Assembly (NCBI GenBank): GCA_963746315.1
Contig: CAVVAR010000012.1
Coordinates: forward strand, 372,001 to 436,000
Origin: Ga0077555 sp963746315
GTDB lineage: Bacteria > Pseudomonadota > Alphaproteobacteria > Rhizobiales > Hyphomicrobiaceae
DNA length: 64,000 nt
Reading direction: 5' to 3'
This document shows, in pieces, positions 1-9,397 of this stretch. The position numbers were made by a program, and so were the translations under genes. The notes under the pieces were generated by a model. It saw only the letters and a program-made list of their open reading frames with translations, ran no database searches and had not been told where the DNA came from. Positions within the stretch are counted from its first letter, which is position 1; the number at the start of each line of letters is the position of its first letter.

Positions 1-1
1 G

Positions 2-724
2 CGCATTCTGAAGACATGGAGACGAGCCAATATCGTCTGGCGCGGGGACAGCCATTACGGCCGTGCCGAAGCACTGGACTGGTGCGATGCCAATGGCGTC
101 GGCTACATCTTCGGCTTTGCGGGCAACAGCGTCCTGGAGGCACAAGTGGCTGAGGCGGCCGACCATCTGCGCTTCTGGCACGTGCTCTCGGATGCGCCGA
201 AATCGCGTTGCTACAAAACCCTCGAATACAAAGCAGGAAGCTGGTCAGCGCCGCGCCGCGTGATCGCGCGCATCGAGGCTTCGATGCAGCCCGCGCCGAC
301 GGACACGGACCCAAGCGCCATGCGCCAGGAGATCGACGTGCGCTACGTCGTGACGTCGCTCGATGGCGACGCCGAGCGTCTCTACGAAGGCGTCTATTGC
401 CAACGGGGCCAAGCCGAGAACTTGATCAAATTGCATAAGGCGCAGCTGGCGTCGGACCGCACGTCGTGTCATTCGGCGACAGCCAATCAAGTGCGCCTCA
501 CCCTGCATACGGCAGCGTTCTGGCTGATGCACACGGTGCGCGCCGCGATCCCGCAAGGCCATTCGCTGGCAAAAGCCGAGTTCAACACGCTCCGACTGCG
601 ACTGTTGAAGATCGCCGCGCGGGTCATCGAGCACGGCCGCCGCATCCGCGTGCACCTGCCGACGAGTTGCGTCGAGAAAACCTTGTTCCGCGCCATCGCC
701 CTCGGCCTGTCGCCGTCCGGGTGA
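2..724 (+). CDS. IS1380-family transposase, C-terminal part (cut by window edge)
   Basis: The reading frame is open from the first bases of the window and ends at 724, so only the C-terminal ~240 residues of a DDE transposase are present. Near its start it shows the WRGDSHYGR segment that carries a catalytic Asp in IS1380 transposases, and later the YCQRGQAENLIK segment with the catalytic Glu region. It is clearly a different subgroup from the second IS1380 element at 13395-15074, with only scattered identity. The left half of the element lies outside the window. The right end was not resolved, although the element should finish within about 200 bp after the stop. Confidence 0.85.
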   Translation, partial: RILKTWRRANIVWRGDSHYGRAEALDWCDANGVGYIFGFAGNSVLEAQVAEAADHLRFWHVLSDAPKSRCYKTLEYKAGSWSAPRRVIARIEASMQPAPTDTDPSAMRQEIDVRYVVTSLDGDAERLYEGVYCQRGQAENLIKLHKAQLASDRTSCHSATANQVRLTLHTAAFWLMHTVRAAIPQGHSLAKAEFNTLRLRLLKIAARVIEHGRRIRVHLPTSCVEKTLFRAIALGLSPSG

Positions 725-1103
725 TGCACGGGGCCTGTGCCCCGACCCGCCGCCGAGCGAGGCAGATCAACCCCCAACGCGTTGCACAGCGAGTAATCAA
801 AAACCGGTGCTGTCGGACCGGACGACGGCGCACGCCAGTCAGGTCAGGTGGCTTGCGCGTGCGTCTGATGCATGATCCGGGCTAGGGTTGCCCGTATCCG
901 GGTTTATTTTGATCGCGCGATGGCTACGCAAACATCTGCGACGATGCTGGGGGGCCACAACAGTCTCTGGAGATCCTCATTGCTGCCACATTCGCAACAA
1001 AGAAGTGCGTTTCCGCGACGCGCAATGCACCGACAGGCAGCTTCACTGCTGAACGGAGTGGTATTGGCGTTGTTGTCGCCAGGGGTTTGGGGAAAGCGTC
1101 CGA
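725..1103. other. Non-coding stretch downstream of the IS1380 fragment
   Basis: No convincing gene. The first part is probably the right end of the IS1380 element. The remainder would contain the promoter of the following MscS-type gene, but no clear -35/-10 pair was recognised. Confidence 0.4.
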
Positions 1104-2871
1104 ATGATAAAGTTTGCGTCTACTCGCCAGATCGCGGGGGTAATTATTGCTGCGGCCTTTCTGCTGGCAAGTCCAAACGGACTGTCAGCACAAAATTCCA
1201 ATCCGCTGTTAGCTGTCGACACCAGCAGTCCGCAAGCGACAATGCGGACCCTGTTCAATCTCGCAGATGCGCTTGAGATCAAATATCTTGACCATCAGGC
1301 TCATCCCAGCGCCGCCTCACAGGCGGAAGTACAGCGAGTTCAGCTTGAAACTGCTGCGCCTTCTCAATTTGAGCCAAGTACCTCCGGCATCGCGCAAGAG
1401 CGTCGGTGGCAGTGCAATTGTATTTCTTATTGATGTTCTCCGCCGCGTCGACGTTCCACAGCTCGAAGCAATTCCCGACGAAAAAGCGTTTGCGGAGGCT
1501 GGTCCACCGGCAAGCTGGTCGGTGCCGGGCACCGAAATCACGATAGCTCGCTTAACAGAGGGCACAAGAAAGGGGGAATTTCTCTTCGACCCGGAGACCG
1601 TTCGTCGTGTGGGAGAGTTCTATTCCTTGGTTGAGACACTCCCTCTGCGGCACGCAGCCAAAGTAGCGAGTTGGCGAAATGTTCAGCTCCAGGCGCATGG
1701 CTGGATGATCCCGGCGCAGCTCGTCCCCAACCTGCCTGATAGTCTTAAGCAGACGGTGCTGGATACGCCAGTATGGAAGTTGATTGCGAGCGGCCTGTTT
1801 ATCCTCTTCGCTGCCCTGCTGACGTTGATTTGGCATTGCCTCACCTGGCCACGAGGGTCTGGCCGGAGCCCAGGGGGCTATTTGCAGCGCTTGTTGACGC
1901 CACTGGCAGTGGTGGTCGCGATTTTTGGCGCTAAATCTCTGCTTTCCGGGCAAATCATAATTATTGGAAGTTTCGCAGAGCTTATCGAATTCACCACGGT
2001 AATAGCCCTTTACGTCTTTGCCGCCTGGGCTTTGTCGCTCTCGACCTCCTTGATCACTGAATGGATCATTACTGGCCCAGCAATCCCCAATGAAAGCCTC
2101 GATGCGAACCTGCTCCGCTTGCTAGGCCGTACCATCGGCATCGTCGGTGTCATCACCATTTTAGGCTATGGTGCGCAACAGCTTGGAATTCCTGTATTTG
2201 GAATTGTGGCCGGACTGGGAGTGGGTGGTTTGGCCGTGGCGCTCGCGGCTCAAAGCAGCGTTGAAAATCTAATTGGGGGACTTAACATCTTCGCTGATCG
2301 CCCAATACGCATCGGAGATTTCTGTGAGTACGGCACCATCAAGGGACATGTCGAGCACATTGGGCTTCGGTCAACTAAGATTCGCGGCCTCGATAGGACG
2401 GTAACTTCGGTGCCCAATTCCCAATTGGCTAAAGCCAACATTACAAACCATGCGCTTCGTGATCAGATGCTGTTTCGAAATGTTCTCGATCTGCGCTACG
2501 AGACAACGACGGATCAGCTCCGATCTCTGGTCAAAGGCATCCGAGACTACCTCTCGTGTCATCCCAAAGTCCGTAATGATATAGCCATACCACGCGTCCA
2601 TGTCGTCGGTTTCGGCGACTGGTCGATCAAGATCGAAGTCTATGTGTATATCGACACAACAACTTTCGCTGAGTTTCTTGCCATCCAAGAAGAGCTCATG
2701 TTGCGCTTCGTCGAGCTGGTCAACGAATCTGGATCCGGCTTTGCCTTCCCGTCACAGACGACATACATCGCGCGCGATCCGATTGCGCGGCCAGAGCGGG
2801 AAGGCTCTAGCAAAACAGAAGCCGAATTCGGGAGTGCACAATTGCTACCGTTCGCTGAGTGGAAGAGGTGA
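1104..2871 (+). pseudogene. MscS-family mechanosensitive channel, frameshifted
   Basis: The N-terminus (from 1104) encodes a signal peptide followed by a periplasmic segment. The rest of the protein lies in another frame that is open to 2871. The two frames join around 1330-1380, where the second frame picks up the expected LSQVPPA segment, so a small indel is likely. The C-terminal frame has a periplasmic stretch, several transmembrane helices and a typical MscS core: the Gly/Ala-rich pore helix (GLGVGGLAVALAAQ), the SVENLIGG segment and the beta domain with RPIRIGDF and VPNSQL. The family releases solutes through the inner membrane during hypo-osmotic stress. As written the product would be truncated. 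A sequencing error would restore one protein of about 590 residues. Confidence 0.8.
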
Positions 2872-2933
2872 GTGGCAACGCGGGCGCGGCTCAGATTTCA
2901 TCAAAAACTCGCCGTCCACTCATGACCTTTTAG

Positions 2934-4439
2934 TCTTACTGTGTCATGAACGTTCATGAGGTTAGTGACGAAGCCGCAGGCAACAGGGACAGCGCGGTAG
3001 CCGGTTGGCAAGCGCAGCGGCGATCAATCTGCGGATCGTCGAGATGGAGTTGGGCGTATGCCGCTCAGGCCTGAGCGGCGCCGCGCGGGCGGAAGCCCGC
3101 TTTTTGCGTCGGGATTTTCCGGCCGAGCGCTTGGATGAAGACGGCTGAGGGGGGAATCGGACTCCTCTCTGCGACGAGGAATCCGTAGGCTGCGATCGAG
3201 AGCGCCGCGTGATGGTGGAATCCCCGCCAACCTCGGCCTTCGTAGTGATCGAGACCGATTTCCTGCTTCAAGTCCTGAAAGTCGCGCTCGATGCGCCATC
3301 GCAGCTTGGCCGTGTTGACGAGCTTTGGCAGGGATGTGTTGGCCGGCAGTGTCGAGAGCCAGTATTTGGTCGGGGCGTCCTCTCCCTCGGGCCATTCGAT
3401 CAGCAACCACTCTTCCGGCCATGGCTCTGCCCGCCAATAGTCGCGATGCGACGGGCGGATGCGCACGGCGGCGAAGCGTCCGACGAGATCACCGGAGCTT
3501 CCCTCACGCCAGCGAACGATCTTCCAGGACTTGCGCGGCAGGGCCTTGGCAAGCTCCCTGACCTTGATCGGCTTGACCTTGTCGTCGCGTCTGAGCAGCT
3601 TCGTCGGGCGTCCCTGACCGGACCATTTTCTTGGCCCCAAGGGTGAGGTTCCCGGCGCCCAAACGGCCGTCGAGCCCTGCACGCCGACAACGTAGGCGAG
3701 GCCGGCGGCGCTGAGGCCGCTTCGAAACGAAGTATCGTTGCCATAACCTGCATCGGCGAGTACGACGCCTTGTGGCACGCCGTCAGCAATGGCTTGTCTG
3801 ACCTGATCAAGCGCGATCTGAGGCTTGGTCTGAAAGACGATATCACTGGGGATGCCGGCCTTCTCGCGACGTGCCTTGTCGCCGGCCCAGACTTCCGGAA
3901 GATAAAGCCGCAGCGCGATTGGAAGGCTGGCGTGATCGCTGGCCAACGATAAGGTAACGGCCACCTGACAGTTGTCTTGCTTACCAAGCTCGCCGCAGTA
4001 CTGGCGCGCGACGCAAGCCGAGTGTTTGCCCTTTTTCGGAATACCCGTGTCGTCGATTATCCAGGCGCGGATCGACGCGGTTTTCTCGATGATCGGCAGC
4101 ACGAATGAGCGCACAGACGCGATCAGCTTAGTCTCGTCCCACGGTGCCTTGGCCACGAAGTGGTGAAGCGATTGATGCTTCGCGCCGACGTCGGCTGGCG
4201 CCACGCGCGCCGCCATCGGCTCGATGCTCTTGCGCTCACCCGGCAGCAGCAAGCCGGTGCAATATTCCGCCAGCGGCGTATGCCGATCGGCGTGGCCCAC
4301 TGCTTGGCTCAGATGCTCAACGTACCCATGAAAACGCAACGCCACGCCATCAGCGGCGCGCAGGTCCATGTTCGCCTCGCTCGACACGAATCAAGAATCC
4401 TCCACCTAGCACGGTTCGCAATTTATTGACACAGTAAGA
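2934..4439. mobile_element. IS701-family insertion sequence, complete
   Basis: The element has perfect 13-bp terminal inverted repeats, tcttactgtgtca at 2934-2946 and its complement at 4427-4439. It is flanked by the 4-bp direct repeat TTAG at 2930-2933 and 4440-4443, matching the YTAR target preference known for this family. The length is 1506 bp, with one transposase gene on the minus strand. The right-hand TTAG is also the left target repeat of the adjoining IS5-family element. Confidence 0.93.
3065..4369 (-). CDS. IS701-family DDE transposase
   Basis: A transposase of 434 residues if the ATG at 4369 is used (a GTG at 4387 is an upstream alternative). It carries the family landmarks: WIIDDTGIPKKG with the first catalytic Asp, VVLADAGYGND with the second, and a C-terminal KLRWRIERDFQDLKQEIGLD segment with the catalytic Glu. 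The frame is intact from end to end and lies inside perfect inverted repeats, so the element may still be able to move. Confidence 0.92.
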   Translation of the reverse strand: MDLRAADGVALRFHGYVEHLSQAVGHADRHTPLAEYCTGLLLPGERKSIEPMAARVAPADVGAKHQSLHHFVAKAPWDETKLIASVRSFVLPIIEKTASIRAWIIDDTGIPKKGKHSACVARQYCGELGKQDNCQVAVTLSLASDHASLPIALRLYLPEVWAGDKARREKAGIPSDIVFQTKPQIALDQVRQAIADGVPQGVVLADAGYGNDTSFRSGLSAAGLAYVVGVQGSTAVWAPGTSPLGPRKWSGQGRPTKLLRRDDKVKPIKVRELAKALPRKSWKIVRWREGSSGDLVGRFAAVRIRPSHRDYWRAEPWPEEWLLIEWPEGEDAPTKYWLSTLPANTSLPKLVNTAKLRWRIERDFQDLKQEIGLDHYEGRGWRGFHHHAALSIAAYGFLVAERSPIPPSAVFIQALGRKIPTQKAGFRPRGAAQA

Positions 4440-4443
4440 TTAG

Positions 4444-5829
4444 CAGGTCGCTGAAAAACCCTCCAGGCTGGGGCTGACACGGCGTCGCGAACATGATTCC
4501 GTCCTCATATCAGGGAGGCGGGCATGCGTGGATCGGACAAGCAGACGGGGTCGCTGTTCTCGTACGTGAACCTCGCGGAGCGCATCCCCGCGCGCCATCC
4601 GCTGCGTAAGATCAAGGGCGTGGTCGATGCCGCACTCGCCTCGCTCGATGCCGATTTCGGGCGGCTCTACGCCGACGAGGGGCGGCCCTCGATCGCCCCG
4701 GAACGGCTGCTGCGCGCTAGCCTCGTGCAGATCCTGTTCTCGATCCGCTCCGAGACGCAGCTGATGGAGCAGGTGCAGTACAACCTGCTGTTCCGGTGGT
4801 TCGTGGGGCTCTCGATCGACGAGCCGGTGTGGGTGGCGACCGTGTTCACGAAGAACCGCGACCGGCTGCTCAACACCGAGATGTCGCAGAAGCTGCTGGC
4901 GGCGATCCTCGCCCACGAGAAGGTGGCACCGCTGCTGTCCGACGATCATTTCTCCGTCGACGGCACGCTGGTGGAGGCGTGGGCGTCCTTCAAGAGCTTC
5001 CGGCCAAAGCCGTCCGTACACGATGCGCCGCCGCCCGATGGGCCAGCGCCGCCACCGCCGCCGGGAGCCCAAGATGCGGGACAGGCGGCGGACGAGGCGA
5101 CGAGGTCGGGAGCAGGCGACATGGCGACAGGCACCAAAAGCGACGGCAGCAAAGGCGAGGGCAATATCGGACGGAACGTCGAGCGCAACTGGCGCGGCGA
5201 GACCTGGTCGAATGCGACGCACGCCTCCGTCACCGACCCGGAAGCGCGGCTCTACCGCAAGGCCAAGGGCCGCCCGGCGCAGCTCTGCTACATGGGCCAC
5301 GCACTGACCGAGAACCGGCACGGGCTCGTCGTCGCGACCGAACTCACGCATGCGGACAGCACGGCCGAGCGGCGCGCCGCACTCGCCATGATCGAGCGCG
5401 CCTCACCGGGCTCGACGCGGCGGATCACGCTCGGCGCCGACAAGGGCTATGACGATCGCGGCTTCGTCGGAAAGCTCAGGCAGATGTGCGTCACGCCGCA
5501 CGTGGCGGCCAAGTCGAGGCACTCGGCCATCGACGCCCGCACCACGCGGCATGCGGGCTACGCGACGAGTCAGAAAAAGCGCAAACTGGTGGAGGAGCCG
5601 TTCGGCTGGGGCAAGACGGTCGGGCCGATCGTCAAGACCATGCTGCGCGGCCTGAACCGCGTCGGCGCTCAGTTCACGCTGACCATGGCCGCCTACAATC
5701 TCGCCCGGCTGCCGAGACTGCTCACGGCCTGAGGCGACGGGCAGGGCGAAGCCGCGCCACACGTTCAGCCGATCCGAATGCCTCGGCCGGAAGCCTCACC
5801 GCTCCGATCGAGGGTTTTTCAGCGACCTG
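4444..5829. mobile_element. IS5-family insertion sequence, complete
   Basis: Perfect 20-bp terminal inverted repeats lie at 4444-4463 (caggtcgctgaaaaaccctc) and 5810-5829. The flanks are TTAG at 4440-4443 and TTAG at 5830-5833, so the left target repeat is the same four bases that form the right target repeat of the IS701 element. The element is 1386 bp with one intact transposase gene on the plus strand. Conserved ends and an intact gene indicate recent arrival. Confidence 0.93.
4524..5732 (+). CDS. IS5-family transposase
   Basis: Intact 402-residue transposase. The N-terminal half has the DUF772-type helical domain (RLLRASLVQILFSIRSETQL). The DDE core begins with DDHFSVDGTLVEAWAS, continues with TLGADKGYDDRGF and ends with KKRKLVEEPFGWGKTVG. 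A Pro-rich insertion near residues 165-200 sits between the first and second catalytic Asp, as in other members. A good ribosome binding site (ggagg) precedes the ATG by about 7 nt. Confidence 0.9.
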   Translation: MRGSDKQTGSLFSYVNLAERIPARHPLRKIKGVVDAALASLDADFGRLYADEGRPSIAPERLLRASLVQILFSIRSETQLMEQVQYNLLFRWFVGLSIDEPVWVATVFTKNRDRLLNTEMSQKLLAAILAHEKVAPLLSDDHFSVDGTLVEAWASFKSFRPKPSVHDAPPPDGPAPPPPPGAQDAGQAADEATRSGAGDMATGTKSDGSKGEGNIGRNVERNWRGETWSNATHASVTDPEARLYRKAKGRPAQLCYMGHALTENRHGLVVATELTHADSTAERRAALAMIERASPGSTRRITLGADKGYDDRGFVGKLRQMCVTPHVAAKSRHSAIDARTTRHAGYATSQKKRKLVEEPFGWGKTVGPIVKTMLRGLNRVGAQFTLTMAAYNLARLPRLLTA

Positions 5830-5884
5830 TTAGGGTCCAAGTTTAAGTCGGACCGTTGGCCGAAGTCGCCCGCGAGGCGGCAGA

Positions 5885-6070
5885 AGCAAGGTATTGCGTC
5901 GCGATCACGCGATCGTCGGCAAGCGACGCCTTTATCTGTGCCATGGCTGCCGCAAGCAGACATCGGTCATTGCCAGTGCGGTGTTCGAGAACTCGCTGTT
6001 GCCGTTGACCAAATGGTTCCAGGCGACGTGGCTGATAACGCAGTCGAAGAACTCGATCTCGACGCTGGCG
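5885..6070 (+). pseudogene. IS1595-type transposase fragment
   Basis: About 60 codons of an ISXO2-like transposase: the zinc-ribbon part (RRLYLCHGCRKQTS) followed by LLPLTKWFQATWLITQSKNS. The full copy at 58125-59081 has the closely matching LLPLTKWFQGMYLLTQSKNS. Start, DDE core and both element ends are missing. The fragment abuts the 3' end of the acetate kinase gene, whose last codons and stop seem to run into it. Confidence 0.8.
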
Positions 6071-6071
6071 T

Positions 6072-7263
6072 TCAGGCACGTGAGCGGACCAATGCCAGCG
6101 CGTGACGTGCCATCATCAGTTCCTCATTGGTGGGGATGACATAGCAGGCAATCCGGCTCTGCGCGGCGGAGATCCGCGGGCCATGCCGGGCATTCGCGGC
6201 CGCGTCGATCTCGAGACCCAGCCAAGCGAGCCTGGCCCCGATGGCATCGCGTACCGGCGCAGCGTGCTCGCCGACCCCTGCCGTGAACACCAGCCCGTCG
6301 ATCCCTCCCATCACGGTCGCCAGCTCCGCGACCGCGCGGGCGCAGCTCAGGCTTAAATAGTCCAACGCTATCTTCGCGCGGGGATCGTCGCTCTTGAGGA
6401 GCGCGCGCACGTCGTTGCTGATCCCGGACAGGCCCTTCAGGCCGGATTCCTTGTACAGGAGGTCTTCCACGGCTTTCGCCGACATGCCTTTGACCTGAAA
6501 CAGATACAGCACGACGCCGGGATCGAGTTCGACCGGGCCGCGTACCCATGGTCAGCCCGTCCAGGGTGGAGAAGCTCATCGTAGTCTCGACGCTGCGCCC
6601 ACCGACCAACGCGGCCATCGAGCAGCCGCTGCCGAGGTGAGCGACAACGACCCTCCCGTCGGCGATGTCGGGCGCGGCCGCGGGCAGGCGCTGTGCGATG
6701 CACTCGTAGGAGATGCCGTGGTAGCCGTAGCGGCGCAGGCCTTCCCGATAATACGCATCGGGCAGCGGCAGCCGCTCGACGACCTCGTCGTGCCCCCGGT
6801 GAAAGCCGGTATCGAAGACCGCGACCTGCGGCAGATCGGGCAGACGCGCGCGAATCGCTTCGATCGGCGCCAGCTCGGGCGGCAGGTGCAGCGGCATCAT
6901 CGGCACCAGCGCGCGCAACTCGGCGAGCACCGCGTCGTCGATCCGGACGGGCGCCGCGTAACGCGTGCCGCCGAACACCACGCGATGGGCGATCACCACT
7001 GGCACGACACCGTTGAGCTGATCGCGCAACCATTGCAGCAACATCGGCACCGCCGCGCCGGTGTCGGGCGCCTGCGCGGGGCTCAGTTGCCGGTCGACGA
7101 GCGATCGAGCGGCGCCGTCGGCCGCCTTCAGATGCGGCTTGACGCCGATACCGTCCAACTGACCCTCGATCGAGACCGACAGTCCGCCGTCGGCGAGCGC
7201 CTCGAACAGCTTGAATTTGAGGCTCGAGCTGCCGGCGTTGATGCATAGAACGGTGTCCGTCAT
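6072..7263 (-). pseudogene. ackA: Acetate kinase, frameshifted
   Basis: AckA interconverts acetyl phosphate plus ADP and acetate plus ATP in the cytoplasm. The N-terminal frame opens with the TDTVLCINAGSSSLKFKLF phosphate-binding segment and contains HRVVFGG, VFDTGFH, YGYHGISYE and VAHLGSGCSM, all family signatures. Around 6528-6535, just after the MGTRPG motif, the frame shifts: removing one base continues as LDPGVVLYLFQ, followed by the normal C-terminus with GVGEH and IPTNEELMMARHA. The start codon overlaps the stop of the phosphate acyltransferase gene (ATGA), so the two are translationally coupled. Either the gene has just decayed or one base is wrong. The last few codons are altered by the adjoining IS1595 fragment. 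Confidence 0.85.
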
Positions 7264-8270
7264 CGAGCTTTCCCCGCCCGCTCCTTTTGCTGCATCAGGT
7301 AGTGGGCATAGAGGGTTCCCACTGCCGTCGATGCCAGACGCGTGCGCACGCTGTCGGCGCGGCTCGTGAGGATGACGGGCACCGCGGCCCCGAGAACGAT
7401 CCCCGCGGCATCGGCGTTGGCGAGGAAGATCAGGTTCTTCGCCAGCATGTTGCCCGCTTCGAGATCCGGTACCACCAAGATCTGGGCGCGGCCTGCCACC
7501 GGCGAGGAGATGCCCTTGATCTTCGCAGCCTCCAGGTTGATCGCGTTGTCCAGCGCGAGCGGGCCATCCAGAACGCCGCCCTTGATCTGGCCTCGGTCGG
7601 CCATCTTGCAGAGAATCGCCGCGTCGGTAGTTCCCGGAATCTTCGAATTGACCACTTCCACCGCCGACAGGATCGCCACCCGCGGCTCGCCCAGCTCGAG
7701 GCCGATATGCAGGTCGATCGCGTTCTGCACGATGTCGCGCTTGCAATCGATGTCGGGAAAGATGTTGATCGCGGCGTCGGTGACGAACAGCACGTCGGGA
7801 TAGGTCGGCACGTCGATCAGAAAGATATGGCTGATGCGCCGGCTGGTTCGCAGGCCGCCCTCCTTGGACACCACGGCATGCATCAGGATGTCGGTATGCA
7901 GGCTGCCCTTCATTATCCCGTGGGCCTTACCTTCCTGGACCAGGCTGACCGCGCCCGCCGCGGCCGACTCCTCGGTGGGAAAATCGACGATGTCGCAGCC
8001 GGCCAGGTCGAGGTTCGCCTTCCCGGCCACGTCCCGGATGAGCGCTTCGCTGCCCACCAGTACGGGCTTGATGATCTTCTCCCGGGCGGCCTCGACCGGC
8101 CCTTCGAGGGCGTGGACTTCGCAGGGCCAGGCGACCGCGGTCCGGATCGGCGGGACGCTCTTCGCCCGCGCGATCAGGCGCTCGTATTTCTCGTGCTTGC
8201 GCTCGGGGTGCGTGATGTGGGACTCGGCGGCGTCGTCGGTGAAGCCTGATGGGGTCGTGACGGCAGTCAT
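7260..8270 (-). CDS. Phosphate acetyl/butyryltransferase
   Basis: A 336-residue enzyme of the Pta/Ptb fold that would convert acetyl-CoA (or a short acyl-CoA) plus Pi into the acyl phosphate used by the adjacent kinase. Visible landmarks are KPVLVGSEALI, GKAHGIMKGSLHTD, the YPDVLFVTDAAINIFPD region, and C-terminal GRAQILVVPDLEAGNMLAKNL and ADAAGIVLGAAVPVILTSRAD. The ATG at 8270 is preceded by ggagg at a good distance, which rules out the long upstream extension. It lies between a D-2-hydroxyacid dehydrogenase gene and ackA on the same strand, so the trio looks like a low-oxygen, acyl-phosphate-forming operon. Members of this branch are often annotated as phosphate butyryltransferase, and the substrate cannot be read from the sequence. 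Confidence 0.88.
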   Translation of the reverse strand: MTAVTTPSGFTDDAAESHITHPERKHEKYERLIARAKSVPPIRTAVAWPCEVHALEGPVEAAREKIIKPVLVGSEALIRDVAGKANLDLAGCDIVDFPTEESAAAGAVSLVQEGKAHGIMKGSLHTDILMHAVVSKEGGLRTSRRISHIFLIDVPTYPDVLFVTDAAINIFPDIDCKRDIVQNAIDLHIGLELGEPRVAILSAVEVVNSKIPGTTDAAILCKMADRGQIKGGVLDGPLALDNAINLEAAKIKGISSPVAGRAQILVVPDLEAGNMLAKNLIFLANADAAGIVLGAAVPVILTSRADSVRTRLASTAVGTLYAHYLMQQKERAGKAR

Positions 8271-8361
8271 GAAAAGGTTCCTCCAACGGTTCAGGGAAAT
8301 CGTGGACGCGGCGTGCCGGGCGCCAAGCGCGATTGATGCGCCTTCGTCGCCCCGGCTCCTT

Positions 8362-9135
8362 CTAGGTTGGTCCTGATGCGACCACTCTGGTCGCGAGCGG
8401 CCGGCCTTTTTCGAAATCACTGAACGCCTGCAGCGCGGTCTGCGCAATATCGCTCAGCGCGTGATCGGTCAAGTACGCCATGTGCGACGTCACGATGACG
8501 TTGGGAAACGTCATCAGGCGACAGAACGCGTCGTCCTGCAGCACGTCGGCGGAACGGTCACTGTAGAAGATCGGCCCCTCGTCCTCGTAGACGTCGAGCG
8601 CAGCGCCGCCGATTTGTCCGCTCTTGATGCCCTCGACAAGCGCCTGTGCGTCGATCAGCCCGCCGCGACCGGTATTGACGATCAGCGCGCCGCGTTTCAT
8701 CCGAGGGATCGTTTCCATGTTCACCATGTGCTTGGTTTCCTTGGTCAGCGGCACGTTGAACACGACGATGTCACTGTCGCGGGCCAAGTCGGCGATCGAA
8801 ACGAACTGCGCGATGCCTTCGAGATCGGCACGCTGTTGAATGTCGTGGTACACGAGCCTGCAGCCGAAAGCCGCAAGTGCGTTGAGCACCAAGGTGCCAA
8901 TCTGGCCAGCGCCGATCATGCCGATGGTCTTGTCCGAGAGCTGGGTCCCCGACAACCCTGTCAGATTGAAGTTGAACTCACGGCCCCTCAGATACGCGCG
9001 GTAAATCTTGCGCGTGAGCGTGAGAATCAGGCCGACGGTGAATTCGGAGACCGAATTCGGGGAGTAATGAGGGACGCGCGCCACCCGAATGCCGTTGCGT
9101 TTGGCCGCAGCGAGATCGATCTGTTTGAAGCCCAT
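8362..9135 (-). pseudogene. D-2-hydroxyacid (D-lactate-type) dehydrogenase, 5' truncated
   Basis: The sequence encodes the last ~257 residues of an NAD-dependent D-isomer-specific 2-hydroxyacid dehydrogenase. The Rossmann motif GMIGAGQIGTLVLNA is complete. The NTGRGGLID segment with catalytic Arg, the ALDVYEDEGP segment with Glu, and SHMAYLTDHA, where the catalytic His sits, are also visible. Homologues are about 330 residues. Here the first ~75 are missing and an in-frame stop occurs 11 codons before the first ATG. The lost N-terminal part forms half of the substrate domain, so the product is probably inactive. It would have made D-lactate from pyruvate. Confidence 0.8.
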
Positions 9136-9397
9136 CGAGCGCCATAGCTTACTTCCGGAAGCGGCTCACAGTGAAAACGAGAACCAAACGGGTCTCGGAG
9201 TTCAAGCGGACATTCCCAACGCACATGTCGTTACGAACGAAATGTTGCAGCGCATCACGCGCAGAGCCGTTCGTTCGCGCTCGACGCAACACATGTGTTG
9301 AACACAAGCACTTCGGCCGTTAATGGGATGGTCCGGCCGTGCTCCTGCCCCATAAGCGCTGCACGCTTGGATGGGGCTGCAATTGAGGAGCACGCCC

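Noticed and set aside
4440..5351. Long minus-strand open frame of 303 codons over the IS5 element
   Set aside because: It is the antisense of the intact IS5 transposase and shows only Arg/Leu-rich low-complexity sequence, the usual shadow of GC-rich codons.
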